Source: Trichopria drosophilae
Lineage: Eukaryota > Arthropoda > Insecta > Hymenoptera > Diapriidae
Direction of reading: 5' to 3'
Length of the DNA: 64,000 nucleotides
Assembly (NCBI GenBank): GCA_030407085.1
Contig: CM059584.1
Span: forward strand, 100,625,001 to 100,689,000
Shown: positions 48,737-62,177 of the stretch, in pieces
How the letters are laid out: every line of letters begins with the position of its first letter
Numbering within the stretch: position 1 is the first letter of the stretch
Translations under genes and position numbers: made by a program
Notes under the pieces: model-generated
Database searches by the model: none
The model's input: only the letters and a program-made list of their open reading frames with translations
Told to the model about the DNA's origin: nothing

Positions 48737-50266
48737 AATTGACACTTGATTTGTAGATACTTGCATACTGATTTTTAATTACATTTCGCGTTTGCGGTGC
48801 GAATAAACTCTTACCTACTACTGTAATATGATATTGAAGCCATCATATATTTTAATTTAATTATAAAACGATTTAATTACATGATTCTTTCTCTGTATTG
48901 GTAATACATGGACACCTCTTATGTTTTATACATAGATTCAATTTGTAAAAGGTTTTATAATATTTAATTCTGATAAATTCTATAAAATATTTCGACAACA
49001 TGCTCTACACTATTACTAACATTGCTCGAAGCATATGAAATTATAAAATAAAATATATATTTTACAAAGTTTATTAAGATAAAATGTCACCTACTAATTC
49101 AATTTCTCGTCTTTATAATGGAATAAACCGTATTCTGGGTATTTAATTGCCGGCTATATTACGTAAAATGTCATATTTATTTATTAGACAGTTCTTTGAA
49201 ACTATTTGCCATTTATTGATGACCGTATTATAAGATTGATTGACATAAACAATTTGTATTCTATAAAATACATCTGCAAAGCCCCTATGTGCTTCTCTTC
49301 AACATTTGTCGAAAACTAATTTCAGACGTTTGTGAGATATTATCAAATTACAGTATGCAATCAAATAATTAATTGTGATTATAAGCATTTGGTAATTGGT
49401 TTGAATGAGCACTAACGTAGACTTTGTTTGTAGAAGGAAATAACTGTATGCCCCGTAAAGCGATCTAAATATTATTATGTGCACACGGTGATGGAATTGT
49501 AGGCAAATACACTTGGTAGCACTGAGATAATTGTTACGTAATCTGACAAATACAGATAATATTAAATGACGAACTTAAACATCTCTGTGGTACCTGCACA
49601 TAATAAAAAATTAATATACTCGCCATTCAGTTCATTTGATCGACTGGATGACAGGATTGAACAGGAAGCCAAAACAGCACGAGAGAATACAATTGACCTC
49701 TGGCGACGTTTCGGGAGTGAGTAGTGTGAGGAACTCGCTAAATTACGGTCGACAAATGTCCCTGTTTCTATTGAATCTTAGCCAACCTCCAATCCATGGT
49801 TAATCAATATTTAGTCGACATGCAACAACCATAGTCGACAATACGTCATGGTAGATTCCAGAACAATAACTTTAACGAATGTTGATTATTTGACCTTCGC
49901 TCAATATGGGGTTTTAATATTTTTAGCTCAAAGTGGGAAACATGATAACTTGTTACTAATTATATTATTATACGGTATAGTATACTTCGGTCGTACTTGA
50001 CGCTTCCAGAGGTTCCATAAAAATAATGGAATGATGATTTTTATGAAAATGCTAATGTCGACTTTCATTGTTACCGACCGTCTGTTCATTACTACAATCA
50101 CTGATATATTTTCCAACTCAACTTTTGTGCGTAAACCTGATAACTGATCTCAATGATTATCATCTTTTCGAATCACAACTCAATCCTGAACTTTCAACAA
50201 GTTTAGTTTTTTTTTTAATATACAATTCTCAATCGATAATCTATAGGTTATGGTTCACGTTAATCA
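48737..50266. other. AT-rich region, nothing recognised
   Basis: No supported feature. Confidence 0.4.
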
Positions 50267-50335
50267 CTGACCACGAATTTGAGGTTAGACTTAAAATTCA
50301 AGATGGCGGATCCAATATGGCCGACCAAATTTCAT
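50267..50335 (+). repeat. Single ~121-bp-family unit
   Basis: Carries gaccacgaatttgaggttag and then attcaagatggcggatccaa followed by tatggccgac, the same order as in the arrays. Confidence 0.6.
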
Positions 50336-50679
50336 GGTGTAACTCAAAACCATGCAATAATGATTAAACAAGGTTTTACGAAACAAAATTGATTGCTTTT
50401 ATTCAATAGCCACAATTTCATAGGAAAATAAGTAAGAAATGAAAAAATCAATACCATATAAAAATACAGTAGGTTTTATTTGCACTTTTTACTTGTGTTC
50501 ACTATAATTTCAATAATAACTTTTAATTTCGAATAGAAACTATGATAACAATAGTAATAATTCTCAAACATTGGCAAACAAGACTTTCAAGAATTGGGAA
50601 AAACATCAGAAGAAAAGCCGTCAATTTCATCCCGTTGAAAAGTTTACAATTATAACGTACATATAGGACGTCTCAACTT
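50336..50679. other. AT-rich spacer
   Basis: Nothing recognised. Confidence 0.4.
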
Positions 50680-51060
50680 TTGCGATTCCGGAAGAAGGGA
50701 ACGTCTTCCAAGTTCGATCGTTTTCTCGTCGGCAAACAACGATTTCGAAAGCGCCTTCATCAAGATCCGTTTAAAAAGCTCCTGGAATAGCGTTCGGGAT
50801 CCCAGGGAGTTTTAAGGCGCTATCCGCACAGAATTTAAATTTCTCGCAAATTCGCGCATGAGGGTGTCATAAAGAAGAGCACCGTCATGAGAACCACCAG
50901 GAGAAATGAGAAAGGGTGTGAGGATCTTCACCAGAGCCCCCGTTGCTGCTGTTGCCGCAGACGGACAACGTCTGCATATCGACGTCTCTTAGACGCCGAC
51001 ACGAATACAGAGATAGCCTCGAAAAATGTCCTCATACCTTCCTTCCAAAAAATACGATAA
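50680..51060. other. GC-richer island with exon-like frames
   Basis: A plus-strand frame (about 50650-50790) reads KFDRFLVGKQRFRKRL-like residues to a TAG. A minus-strand frame (about 50990-50815) reads LISPGGSHDGALLYDTLMRE-like residues to a TAA and then continues in the same phase beyond an acceptor-like ctattccag (about 50783). Neither has a start in place or a known domain. One strand may carry a real exon; I cannot tell which. Confidence 0.2.
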
Positions 51061-53880
51061 TGCTCGATCGTGAGTATCAAAAAATTATATAAAAACCCCA
51101 AATTTAAAAAAACTAAATGATAATCCATAATAACCTTTTGTTTGAAATTGTTACTCCTTTTGATATAAAATAAAAAACCACAATTCTAAAAATTTGTTGA
51201 AATGGCCAAAAAGAATTTGGAGAATAAAAATGGAACTTTAAAATTCTTTACGTATCAATAAAAGCGAGAAAATGAGGAAAAGATGGTTCTTAGTCTGGGT
51301 AAGGATGAAATGGTTACGTCAAATATACAGCATGAAATCGAATATTGGATTTGGACAGAAAATGATTGAAACGGATAATAAAAATGTGTTTTTATGCTCC
51401 AAGTAGCCAGCAGAATATAAGAAGCGAATTTCTTCTGTACCCCCTTTAGAAATCAACATGTGAATTTCAACATAAACGTTTGATTAAACTGATAACGTAA
51501 TTTTCAAAACCTTCTAGTGAATAGTCGAACGTTGCCTGGTTTGAAATGTACTTTAGATTCTTGTAAAATTTAATTATCGAATTATCGATTCTTACGAATA
51601 CACAGTATCGTTGTGTATTGACTAACCAATTCTATTTCTACCTGAATAAGACTACGTCAGCAACTTCAGGTATATTGGTAGATTAAGGAAATGATGTACA
51701 AATCTGTACATAGCAGTGATTTAGGTCAGTTCTTGTAAAACATCGAAATAGAATAACAAATACAATTTTAGAAATTCTATTAAATTGACATTTTAAAGTT
51801 ATTTCCTTGTGCCATCTGATCTGATTCAACTATTTACTTCTAATGCAAATATTTATGTAAGGAGAAAAATATTTACTTATTTGAGGTTATGTTACCATTA
51901 CAACTGGTGGATTATTAAAACTTCAACTTCAACTGTTTCATTTTTTTTATTCTCGAGAAATTGATTCTTAACAAACACAAATGGATGTTATAAATATATT
52001 TCGAAATGTATTGAATTTTTGTTGTATTGTTTTTAAGTAATAAAATAAAATATGAATATTTTATAACATATACGAAATATTTATTCGTACTATAGGTATT
52101 CATGAAATGTTTAATAATAAAAATATTTATGGACAATACCATAACAGATAATAAAATTCATGAGCAAATCTGAAACAATTTAAAATCTTTAGTTCCTCAT
52201 TCTCTTGTATTTCATCCATGTCATAACAGATTACATCTCCTGGATTTATGTTAATCCTTTATATCAAAGATATCAACTTGTCATGTAAGTGCCTTCCTAC
52301 ATTTTAAGCACATATTATCTCATTCACAACGCGCAAAATATATAAGCGTTTAGTTGAAATATAATATAATGTATTTTAATAATGCATAGTTCGACTTAAA
52401 ATTTCAGAATTTTGTCAACTCGAAATCAGAATCCCGGTCATCAAGTTTTCACGTTAACTTGGCTGTACCATCTGTATTTTTAGGCTGACATACATATTAT
52501 ACGATTCACAAATGACACCAAAATGGGAAGCTGCTCATTTTTGTTTCAAAAGTCATATTTGTTTTGTTTTAGTCTTGATACGTGGTTCTCAAAAGTTTTG
52601 CCTGTTACGTACTTTTCAGTTTCGGTTTTCATAAAGTTACATATGGACATTCTATTTGTCGCACCAGTACGGATTATACAGAATTCATCTCGAATATAAT
52701 TATGTTATATTTTCCACATACTTTTAATGTATTTAAATTTTTACTAATTACTGTCTCGGATACATAATGCTTAGTCAACAAATCGGCATTATATTATTTT
52801 TTAAATTTCAAGGAACAAAGAATTCGTGAAAATATGTTTTTGGCGAGATTCTGCATATACATTCGTATGTACATATGCACCTCAACAAATTTTTTGCATG
52901 CGAAATCTCGGAAACGGCAGGGCGAAATGAGCTGAATTTTGATGAATGAAATTGTCGTTTCTCTTCGCAGATAGTTTCTCCTCGCCCAGTACTAGGTCAG
53001 AAGGAATGTAGGCTTTTTAAAATTATTTACAGAGGTCAGTTTTCCCTCAGAAGAAATTATTTAGCTCTACATCTGTATGCGTATCACTCTCAGCATACAA
53101 ATCTATATGTCATGAGATGATGCTTTTTATAAAACACATATTACATTGAAATATATATCAGTGTTATATTTTAATTTATTTGTATTAAAGAAACATTGTT
53201 TGTACATTTTATTAAATCTTGCTTCATTACTGGCAGTATTTTTGTTGCCAATCCGAGATCGTGGACAAAATATTACAATGTGTATTAAAACTTATTGTTT
53301 CTTACTTCATGAGGTATAAAATAACTGCAAATCGATTTTGTTTAATGCTTCATAGTTTCTAAGTACGTGAATTCTATGCAATTATTCTATTAAAAAGATG
53401 GCATATTCAAAACGTCTCCTAAACATAAAAATGTACTATATTTTACTCTTTTTCTCCTTCATAACTGTCAAATAATCTGCACACGATTATGGCAAACTTT
53501 TCTTACTGACAAACATTTATAAACTACAAAAAAAATATCTTTAAAAATAAAAAAGAATTTAAAAAAATATAAACAATGGTTCTCAATTTTACAAATTTTC
53601 TACTTTTAAAACCTTGAATATTTCCAAGGCTAAAAAGGATAAAAAAGAACGATGTTTCCATCCTTAAACATTTTGGTCTTCATGATAGTTTCGTCATGTT
53701 GGTTTCTCCATTTTTGTTCGGTTCTTCTACAGTAATTTCGTATTTAGCAGTATTAAATATATGATCTTTAGTGTATGTTATGTTATTTTTTCCGCCATAT
53801 TGGATATGTACAATAGAAAATTAGTGCAAACGTTATTAACTAGCTATTATTATTACTTGATAAGTATGGAGGTGTCTTAA
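51061..53880. other. AT-rich region, nothing recognised
   Basis: Only short frames. The word tccgccatattggatatgta at about 53790 is a fragment of the ~121-bp family. Confidence 0.4.
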
Positions 53881-54728
53881 GAGGCTAGTCCAGTGGTTTT
53901 TTCATAAAAAAATCGTTTTTTCAAAAACATGATTTTTGTATAGAATATACATTAAGAAATACGCTGAAAGTAGCTAGAAATGATTGGGTTTCGAAAATTA
54001 CTCAAAATCCGAATAAAAAGTTGACATATCAAAAACACCGTACTTGCGTACTCGCCGCGTGCTCTGTCCTTTAATCAGGCTGGGTCCTGTTTAGGCATGC
54101 ATGCTATTTTGTTTTGTTTTCTTTTAGTAAGCATTTGAATGTCTTCATTGGATTCTACTAAGATAAGTCGCTTTTTTGTCACTATTTCAGACCTAAAACT
54201 TTAAACGCGTTTTTCTCGAAATAGTATTTTTTGAGCTGGCATTCAAGATTAAAATAAAACTATTCATCCAATCGCGCTGAAATTTTAAGGGGATATTCTA
54301 CGCATGTCTGACTATCATCTGAACTAGAATCTTAATTTTTTATTAATATTCAGCAATTTTATAAACAATTGAAGTTGCAAAAAACACGCTTAAAAATTCA
54401 AAAGTTAACCACGTCGTTATTTTTCATTGTACAATGTTTATTTTAGTTTCCAAGATAGCTACTAACTTATATTTTAAGAAAAATGTTGAATTTTTTATTT
54501 CAGATGATTCAGACGCGAGATATCTTTAATGCCGTTTTAAGCTCGGACCGACTTCACGCAGCTACAGCGGAGAAAGTATGACATGTATATATATATATAT
54601 ATACAACATATTTTTTTGCAACTAAAATATGTCAGTTTCAAAGTGTGAAAAGATGTGTATGGATTAACAGTCTCCATCATGAAATAAAAATTATTTTCTA
54701 AACCTGAAGAAACCACTGGACTAGCCCC
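53881..54728. mobile_element. TTAA-flanked non-autonomous element, 848 bp
   Basis: The 19-bp ends gaggctagtccagtggttt (53881-53899) and aaaccactggactagcccc (54710-54728) match at 18 of 19. TTAA stands outside both ends (53877-53880 and 54729-54732), the target duplication used by piggyBac- and Kolobok-type transposons. The interior is AT-rich with no transposase, and includes a (TA)9 run (54586-54603). The superfamily is inference from TTAA only. Confidence 0.85.
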
Positions 54729-54732
54729 TTAA

Positions 54733-55124
54733 TGTATCGATTACTTCGTAAACCGATGACAATTGTATATGTTTAAAAATGTTGACATTTAATGACATGG
54801 CTGGCTCTCTTAATAATACATATCTAGAAATCAAATGGGAGAGATTTTGTATATAAAAAAAATGAAAAATAAAGAGTTTTAGTACCCCTTATGATATTTT
54901 ATACGCCATATTAAATATGTACAATCCAAGATAATTACGAATGTTATGCATATCCAGGATTGTTACTTGTTTTGCATTTTTGCATATATAGTTTAGCTTC
55001 ATAAAACAACAAAAATTTCGGAAAATTTACTTACTGGCCTCCATTTCCGTTCGCCATGTAACAAAAAATAGCTTTCTACGATTTCACAGCCCCACAACAA
55101 CATTTTTGTTTGTCCAGAGAACTA
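54733..55124. other. AT-rich spacer
   Basis: A fragment tacgccatattaaatatgta (54901) resembles the ~121-bp family. Nothing else. Confidence 0.35.
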
Positions 55125-56380
55125 GACTAGTCATTTCTTACGTATTTTGGGTCGCTGTATCCGACTTTGGAGTCAGAATTTATAGGTTGGTTCGTTTCTC
55201 TTTCATAACCTCAAAAACGTACTTTTTCAGTACATTTTATGTACTGCGATTACAATTTAGAAGTTAAATTTAGAAACCAATTGAATAGATTTTTCAAATT
55301 CGAAATGGCCGATATTTAACAATTTATCTGATTTACTTGAAATTTAATACTTAGGTTTTATTTGGGTTGCCGATTGCAAATATACAGTCAGATTTTTGAA
55401 ATTTAGAAAATCGGATGCAATACGGTTAATGGAATTATTTTAAATAGAGAGGATTCGCTAATTAAAATTTATGAATTAAACGCTACTTTGGAAGAAATAA
55501 TGTGTTGCATGTATTTATCAAATTTAAAATCGTGGTAAATAAATCCGACAAAGATTCACAAATTTCTTCTCAAGTTTATAAAATTTCCCACCTTAACCAA
55601 TCGTCGATACTGGGTTTCCGAGCCCCTGCATTGTAAAGACGTTAGACCTTCTGTCATGACGGTGTCAGATACTTAACCCAGGAATTTTGCCAGAACAGTT
55701 TTTCTGATAAAGGAAGTCAGTATTTGAAATATACAGGTAAAGACATTGTTCAAATAGACGACAGAAAATAAGTACGTTGCATCAAGAGGTTACAGAAGGA
55801 TTAGGCATTTTAAATGTCAAATATATAAGATTAGTCATTTGCCTCTATGAACCTAGATTGTCAGTGTGATTATTATATGCTATGATTGAATGCAAGATTT
55901 GTAACCCTGAATTAAAAAACCTCTTGCGTTTAAAATATAAAGCAAATCTGATAAATTTCAAAAAATTCCATCTGTAACATTGCATTCGCTATGTGACTAT
56001 ACATGTGTAATCAGCGAACTGAAAAACCTCCAAGGACAATATTTTAGGCGAATGTGTTTAAATTGTCCCGCCATATCGGAACCGCCATTTTCAATTTTTA
56101 AAATCTGCCACTAGATTCTCGTACTCAGTGACTCCAGAAAAACCCCAATTACAAAATTTGAAGCAAATCGGATCAATTTCTAAAATAGTGATCATTTTTT
56201 GGCCGCCATATTAGATTCGGCATTATGAATTTGAAAAATCAAAGTGATGTGGAAATTTGACTTCTAAATCGGAATCAACAGTCACAGTTTCAAAATTAGC
56301 TCTGATCGTTCCAGTACCTCAACAAAAACTAAGTTTTTCTTGAGGTTATGAAGAAAAATCGAACTAACTTTTGAATTCTA
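55125..56380. repeat. ~121-bp-family units arranged as a foldback
   Basis: Plus-oriented units occupy about 55138-55430 (gggtcgctgtatccgacttt, ttcgaaatggccga, gggttgccgattgcaaat). Minus-oriented units occupy about 56005-56280 (gtaatcagcgaactg, cgccatatcggaaccgccat, ggccgccatattagattcgg). An outer inverted block pairs gttcgtttctctttcataac (about 55183) with gaggttatgaagaaaaatcg (about 56343). The middle is unrelated AT-rich DNA. Confidence 0.65.
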
Positions 56381-57850
56381 TTTACGATTACTTTTAGAGG
56401 ATGTTTTAGAGTAAGCTTTAAAAAAAAATACAACGAATTATAATCTACTTAGTCTATACTTGACCTAAATATAAATAATTTATATGCATAAATAATTAAA
56501 TGTAGGCTGGACAAATTCTATCAAACAATAAATAAGAAAGGAGGGCTTATTATCAACAACTGCTGATTACAATGACATTCATTCTTATACCTCCTGAAGA
56601 TGATCCCGTAAAGGTGTTTTGTTGGTTATAAGCTCTCCTTTTTCATTTAATAAATAATTTATAATTTCCAAAATAATAAACAGAATAAATTGTATTTTCT
56701 AATTTTTTATAAACATTGGTTTCCAGTAAAGGTTAATTGCACATGTTCAACATTCTCTAAGTTTCTTTAATGCCTGAATATTTCGAGTCCTATAAAAGGA
56801 TCCTAGAATAATAAGATCACAAAATAAAACTTTAATGAATAGATTTTCTATAATTTATTTTAACACTGGGAATGTTAGAATAGCAAAGACCAACCTCGAC
56901 ATATGCGACCAAGATTCAGCCGAAACGAAAGCGTATCGTACGTTCGGTCGGACGTAAAGAATATTTTGCTTTCTAAAGTGCTTCGTGGAGGAAGATTTAG
57001 AGCTTATTGGCGTGTCTTGTTGCGCTCTACGTAGGGCAGAAAAATCGGGTAGAAGCAAGGAATCTAACTTTTGCCGAGTCGTCACTTTTCGACTGTTTTT
57101 CCAATTCGACTTATCTTGGAGCTCTGACTAAGACGACTGAAAATCAGGACAAAACAGACAAAATTCAAGAATAAAATTGGATTTTTGTAAGAGACGCGAC
57201 AAGCGAAGGAAAAAATTTTGGAAATAACATTTAGATTGATACGGATTTAAATAATTGAAATACTAAGAAATACTGAAATTGAGTTTGGTCTCGTATATTG
57301 CCTTTTAATATCTTCAATATAAGTGAATAAACATTTACAAATTAGATATAATGAATCTCCCATTCATGTATATGTAACATGTAATGAATGTTGACGTATC
57401 GTAATATATAGGTGACCTAAATTACACGGGTAGTAATTGATATGAAATATTTAATTGCGTATATGATGACAGAGAACAGGGAGATAATGCAATTAATAAG
57501 AGCACGAGTACAATTATTAAATAAATAGAATAATGTCTTCTATATTCAAAGTTATAAATGTTGTATAAAATAATATCCCGCCGTTGTAACAAATATTCGG
57601 TTTGAAGCAACTTTTCTTTATACTGCAAACGTAGAAAAATTGCCAGTAGAGTTGCTTTTTCCACTAAGTATTACTAATTACTATTAAAAAAACATAAAAT
57701 TGTGGAATATTTGTTCATTACTAAATGGCGAATAAACGTAAGCAATTTCTTAACTGTAATAGGGGACAAGATTTTTGCGAAAATTGCATAGCAACTTTAA
57801 TGCGTATGGATTATGTTTTTGACAGCATAGATTCATATTTCAAGTGATCC
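56381..57850. other. AT-rich region with a GC-richer patch
   Basis: At 56870-57130 composition rises and a 76-codon minus-strand frame and a 43-codon plus-strand frame overlap. No motif is recognised in either. Confidence 0.25.
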
Positions 57851-57902
57851 GTGAAATTTTATTTTACGGTCTAAAAGTAGGCCGTAAAATCGGATTTTAA
57901 GG
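57851..57902. repeat. Beaded hairpin repeat, GCGTAAAAT family, short copy
   Basis: A perfect 9-bp stem ATTTTACGG/CCGTAAAAT (57861-57869 with 57882-57890, 12-nt loop), followed by cggattttaaggc, a decayed second bead. Confidence 0.45.
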
Positions 57903-58149
57903 CTATATAGCACCGGGAAAGTTAATTTTCTTGAATACATAATATTTTCGCCTCTAATTTAATTTATAGAATTATTGTAATATAAGTTATAATATCTGAG
58001 TAGACTGATGCGTGCTTAAAGAAGCTAATTGTTTGCAGAAATTAAATAAATATTATCATTTGAAGCAGAAAATTTCTCAAGATGTAAAGTATTCATTTGA
58101 TATGAATCATTTAATAAAGAGGATACACCATAAGCCGCTGTTTAGTTAC

Positions 58150-58205
58150 GTGACATCTTAAAAACCCGACACTAAAATACCGGACACTTAAAAAACCGAC
58201 AATTT
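58150..58205. repeat. CCGACACTTAAAAAA minirepeats
   Basis: Three iterations of (C)CGACA(C/A)T(T)AAAA, similar to those filling the element at 3146-3424. Confidence 0.4.
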
Positions 58206-58369
58206 TATTGTTGACGAACCTTAATAGATTTGTATATTATCACTGCTCTCAAATTCGAATTTTTTCTGCGAATGAAATGCATTTTCGAGAAAAGTGAGGT
58301 TATATGTATTTCTTTTCCTTCTTTCCGTATTTTTATAATTCTGTATATCGAGTTTGTTGTGGCAAAAGA

Positions 58370-58544
58370 GGCCGGGGAACAAAGTTCCGAAAATCCACGC
58401 ACCGAAAGGCCAAAATTTCGATATAGAATGGCTCCAGCGTGATTTTCTTCACTTTGTATTCGAAAATTTGGCAAAAAGCAAATTAAAATACCTTGGACTC
58501 CCGCAATATCGAAATTTTAGCCTTCGAGGTTTTGATTTTCGGAA
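58370..58544. mobile_element. Palindromic MITE, copy B
   Basis: Second copy of the 41828-42017 element. The left terminus ggccggggaacaaagttccg is intact here. The right end stops at gattttcggaa and then runs into unrelated sequence, so it is truncated. Overlapping 70-89-codon frames on both strands follow the palindrome and are not genes. Confidence 0.75.
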
Positions 58545-58609
58545 AAGAGAATTGACACATTTAAATTAGAAAAACTGACATAATGTTTGTAATATGCGAC
58601 CCTGAAAAT

Positions 58610-59115
58610 CACAAAGTATATTTCGATGTACTGGCGAATCTGAAGTAATTTTTTAAAATTCGCCCGCTATATAATATTGGATCCGCCATTTCGAGTAACA
58701 AATTTTATAAAATTCCATTCCTCTCTCTCTCTCTTTCTCACATAGATTGTACTTTAACGAGTCACTGCCAAAATTTTGAAATAAACAATTATAAAATTGT
58801 AAAATTGAATAACATTCGACATGTATTCTTTGCTACAATTTAGTAATCAGCGACCGAAAACCACCAGATACTCATTTTATTATAATTTTAATGTTTTTTT
58901 CCAAATTGTGTCCGCCATATTAGATCCGCCATTTTTAATTTTTGAATTACGACCTCAATTTCGTAATCAGCAACCCCGAAAACCTCCAGATACTCATTTC
59001 ATTGTGATTTGCATATTTTTTTTCAAATCAGGTCCGCCATATTGGATTCGCCATTTTGAATTTCTATTTTATGTCCTCATATTCGTAGTCAGCGACCTTA
59101 AAAACCGCATATAAC
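58610..59115 (-). repeat. ~121-bp-family array, minus orientation
   Basis: Units carry gtccgccatattagatccgc followed by catttt, then tcgtaatcagcgacc and aaaacc(a/t)ccagatactcat. At least three units lie between 58845 and 59110, spaced about 120 bp, with a decayed one at 58610-58700. A (CT)n run sits at 58721-58734. The 97-codon frame across it is a by-product. Confidence 0.75.
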
Positions 59116-59691
59116 AATTTCCACGTAAAGTGGCATTTAGAAAAAAAGACACGGGTCAATATAAACTTATAAGCAAAAGAATACATGTCGAATGTTATTC
59201 ACTTTTTGTTAACGACTGGTGGAAGGGCTTTAAATAAAACACACGATTTGATCGACCGAAAGAGAATATTAACTATTTATTAGTGATCAACCGGTGACGA
59301 TCCGATCGCGACGCGGACTTCCGAAACGCTCTCTCTCAACCCGATCGTCACTTTTTTTCATCTTAGTTTGACTTTTCAAACTCTGGAACATTTAAATATA
59401 CTACAACGTCATATTATACATCCATATTAAAACTATTCGAATTACAAATAATTATATCGAGATCGTCACCATTTTGACGGGCCTTTTACATAATTTACCT
59501 AACAGGCCTGCCTCATTTTTAGAGGTACCCCCATTCGGGTGTGCAATGGCGTAGGGAAAACCACCTTTGTGGGAAAAACATACGTCGGGTACCGCAGTCG
59601 ATAAAACATCGATTCTGTCCGTAACACTTTTACAATTTTATAATTGTTTATTTCGAAATTTTGGCAGTGACTCGTTGAAGTACAATCTATA
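58742..59691. repeat. Inverted repeat flanking the array, right arm split by an LTR
   Basis: The left arm 58742-58834 (atagattgtactttaacgag ... cattcgacatgtattc) is inverted as two pieces on the right: 59172-59206 and 59627-59691. The two right pieces join exactly once the 420-bp LTR and one copy of its duplication are removed, which shows the order of insertion. Confidence 0.85.
59207..59626. mobile_element. Solo LTR, 420 bp, 5-bp target duplication
   Basis: It begins tgttaacg and ends cgtaaca, the TG...CA form of LTRs, with short inverted termini TGTTA/TAACA. CTTTT is duplicated on both sides (59202-59206 and 59627-59631). The uninterrupted copy of the target in the left arm (58742-58834) has a single ATTTT-like segment at that point, so the empty site is known. 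An AATAAA word is at about 59234. No internal region or second LTR is present, so it is a recombined solo LTR. A 5-bp duplication fits Gypsy or BEL/Pao types; which one is not decided. Confidence 0.85.
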
Positions 59692-62177
59692 ACGAGTATT
59701 TTAAATAAAAATTTATTACGATTCGTTCACATTTAACCTTTCGCTAGTATTTTTGAAAAAAAATATTTCCGTCCAAACCCAAAGTCACCACTGTGTGCCA
59801 TCGTTTTCAGCCCAACACAATATTTCAGAAATGATATTGCGATTACCAAAATTAAATTCCCTTTTCCTACAAGCATAATCTAAAAGTACAACAAACACAC
59901 TTTTCTGCTCCAATAAAATATATTTGAACAAACGGTACAAACATTTTGTATACAAAATAAAAGTTCCATTACTTTATTATATAAAAAGAAAATCAACTTT
60001 CCGTAATTTACAGTTTCTTATAATGTTCCAATCAATAGAAACTTTTCAGATGATTCAATTACATTTCTATATATTTTTATATTTAGGTCTGAAATCGTTA
60101 ATTAACCATGTATAATATATTTTTAATCAAATCATTTCGATTTATTATAATACTATTTAAAACTTCCTGCTTTAATTTTTTTTGTTAATAGAACCATTAA
60201 AGAAATATAACTTTAGTTTTAAAAAATCAATAAATATGCACTTATACCAAGTGAATTTCATGAAAATATAGTATAGGTAGTTAAATTTAAAACCCAATAA
60301 AAAGAATAAAATGTCACTTTAGCAAAGAGAATTTTTATTAAGCAATTTATTCTGATACTATTACAACGGTTACTCTTAAAAAACCTTTTTATAATATATT
60401 TAATGTTGTATTGGAATAAAGTATAAATTCTATATTGTAAGTTTTCTACTTATTATAAAATATCACAATGTTATTCATTATTTAAATTTAACATTGTATA
60501 TCTCCTTCTGTGCAATATGTACTAAAAATTTAATAGAGTACCCGATTCTTACAAAAATATTGTTATAGGTGCCATATTATTTAAATGATATAAAACGCAT
60601 AGATGATAATTCAATAATGGAAACATTTCATTAAAATAATTATGGAAATTGGTTTGAGTAAATTTTAGAAGAAAAAGGAATTGATGAAACTTGCATCGGT
60701 AGAATTTTCATTTTCAACATAGTTTCTTTATACTATAATGAGCTTAATTGTCATCCGGCCGCCATAACACCATTTTTAAACAATATCATTTTTTGAATAG
60801 TAAAATAGTAACTAAAGTAAATGCAACTAAAAATTTGCCTGCATATAAATGAAATAGTAGAGAAGTATATCCTTTTAAATCAATAAACAAATATTTTTAA
60901 CAACAGATATTAAAGGGTATAATTTCGATAAATGAACCATTCAACAAACCATGTTTAACACGAAGATAACGGAAAGACAAGATATTTAGAAGTTATAAGC
61001 TTATAACTGGAAATATCTCTGAAGCGGATTATAAGATATCCACATTCACTTTCCCCAGAGACTAGCTCGCTGCGGAATTCCCTATATTGGAATAAGTAAA
61101 ATATAATGAGGATATAACTAGGTCGCGCATTAAACAGATATTTTACGGTTGTGTATTTTCATACTTTAAGGTGTCCTAGTTATCAATTTTGTAAATAATC
61201 GAAATCTTCTCTCTTTTAATAAATTACGTTGTTAACCAAAACAGTAAGAAGAGAAGAACTATGTGTGAGTAAACAGAAATTACTATCTTCTTACAATTTA
61301 TGGTACAGATCAAATATAATCAATTGCATAATTGATGCAATAATTTCTGTGCTAGTTTTTAAGTAGTGCTTGGTTCATAGAGCAGAAGAAGGCGTAAAAG
61401 TGCATCTTGCATGCAGTACGTTGCACGGTCATCACGCGAACATTTTAACACCTGAAGAAAATTGGCCATTTAATAATCACTTTAACGCTACAAATATGAA
61501 ATATTGCTACTTTAAATCACTAAAGGAGCGAAAATTTCAAAGTGTGTGAAGGTATTATTCATTACTTTTTTAGTTATATGCCCCGTATTCTCTTCCTTAA
61601 GTACCCTCTATATAGTTAAAATATGTTCGAAGAAGACTGATATTTCAGTTAAGCAACACTCTAATAGCATTAGTTTCATATAATTTCTAGTTAAATTAAA
61701 TTAATAAATTATTTTTTACTGTATACATACATGGAAAAAATAATACTAGAAATATTAGCGAATTTATTTGGTAGTTGAGGATTTCAGTACAAATTGATTA
61801 ACCTCGATAAATTTTTTGCCACAATTTTTTTCCTGCGTATAATTTATTTTTCTTTATGTGAAATAAATTTTTGAATATTTTCAAAGATATAATATTTGGC
61901 CACTTTCTGGATCGGTGAATAGACTAACACTGAACATTTTTCAGCCCATGAACACTTTTCAGAAATTGTTTTTATCTTTTATTTTACCATTTTTCCAGAA
62001 ATTGATTTACAATTATTTAATATTGTTGGGAATTCAAATTTATAATTCGTATGTTTCAAATTAATAATAGAAGCTCATCGTATTCACTAAATTTTTTTCG
62101 TTTTTTATGTTCACATATTTTTCGGTCAGTCTTATACAGATTTTTGTATAATCGAGTCATTCGATTTTAAATAAAAA
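59692..62177. other. AT-rich region, nothing recognised
   Basis: Uniformly AT-rich with only short frames. The segment just upstream of 62178 may belong to the retrotransposon but carries stops. Confidence 0.4.
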
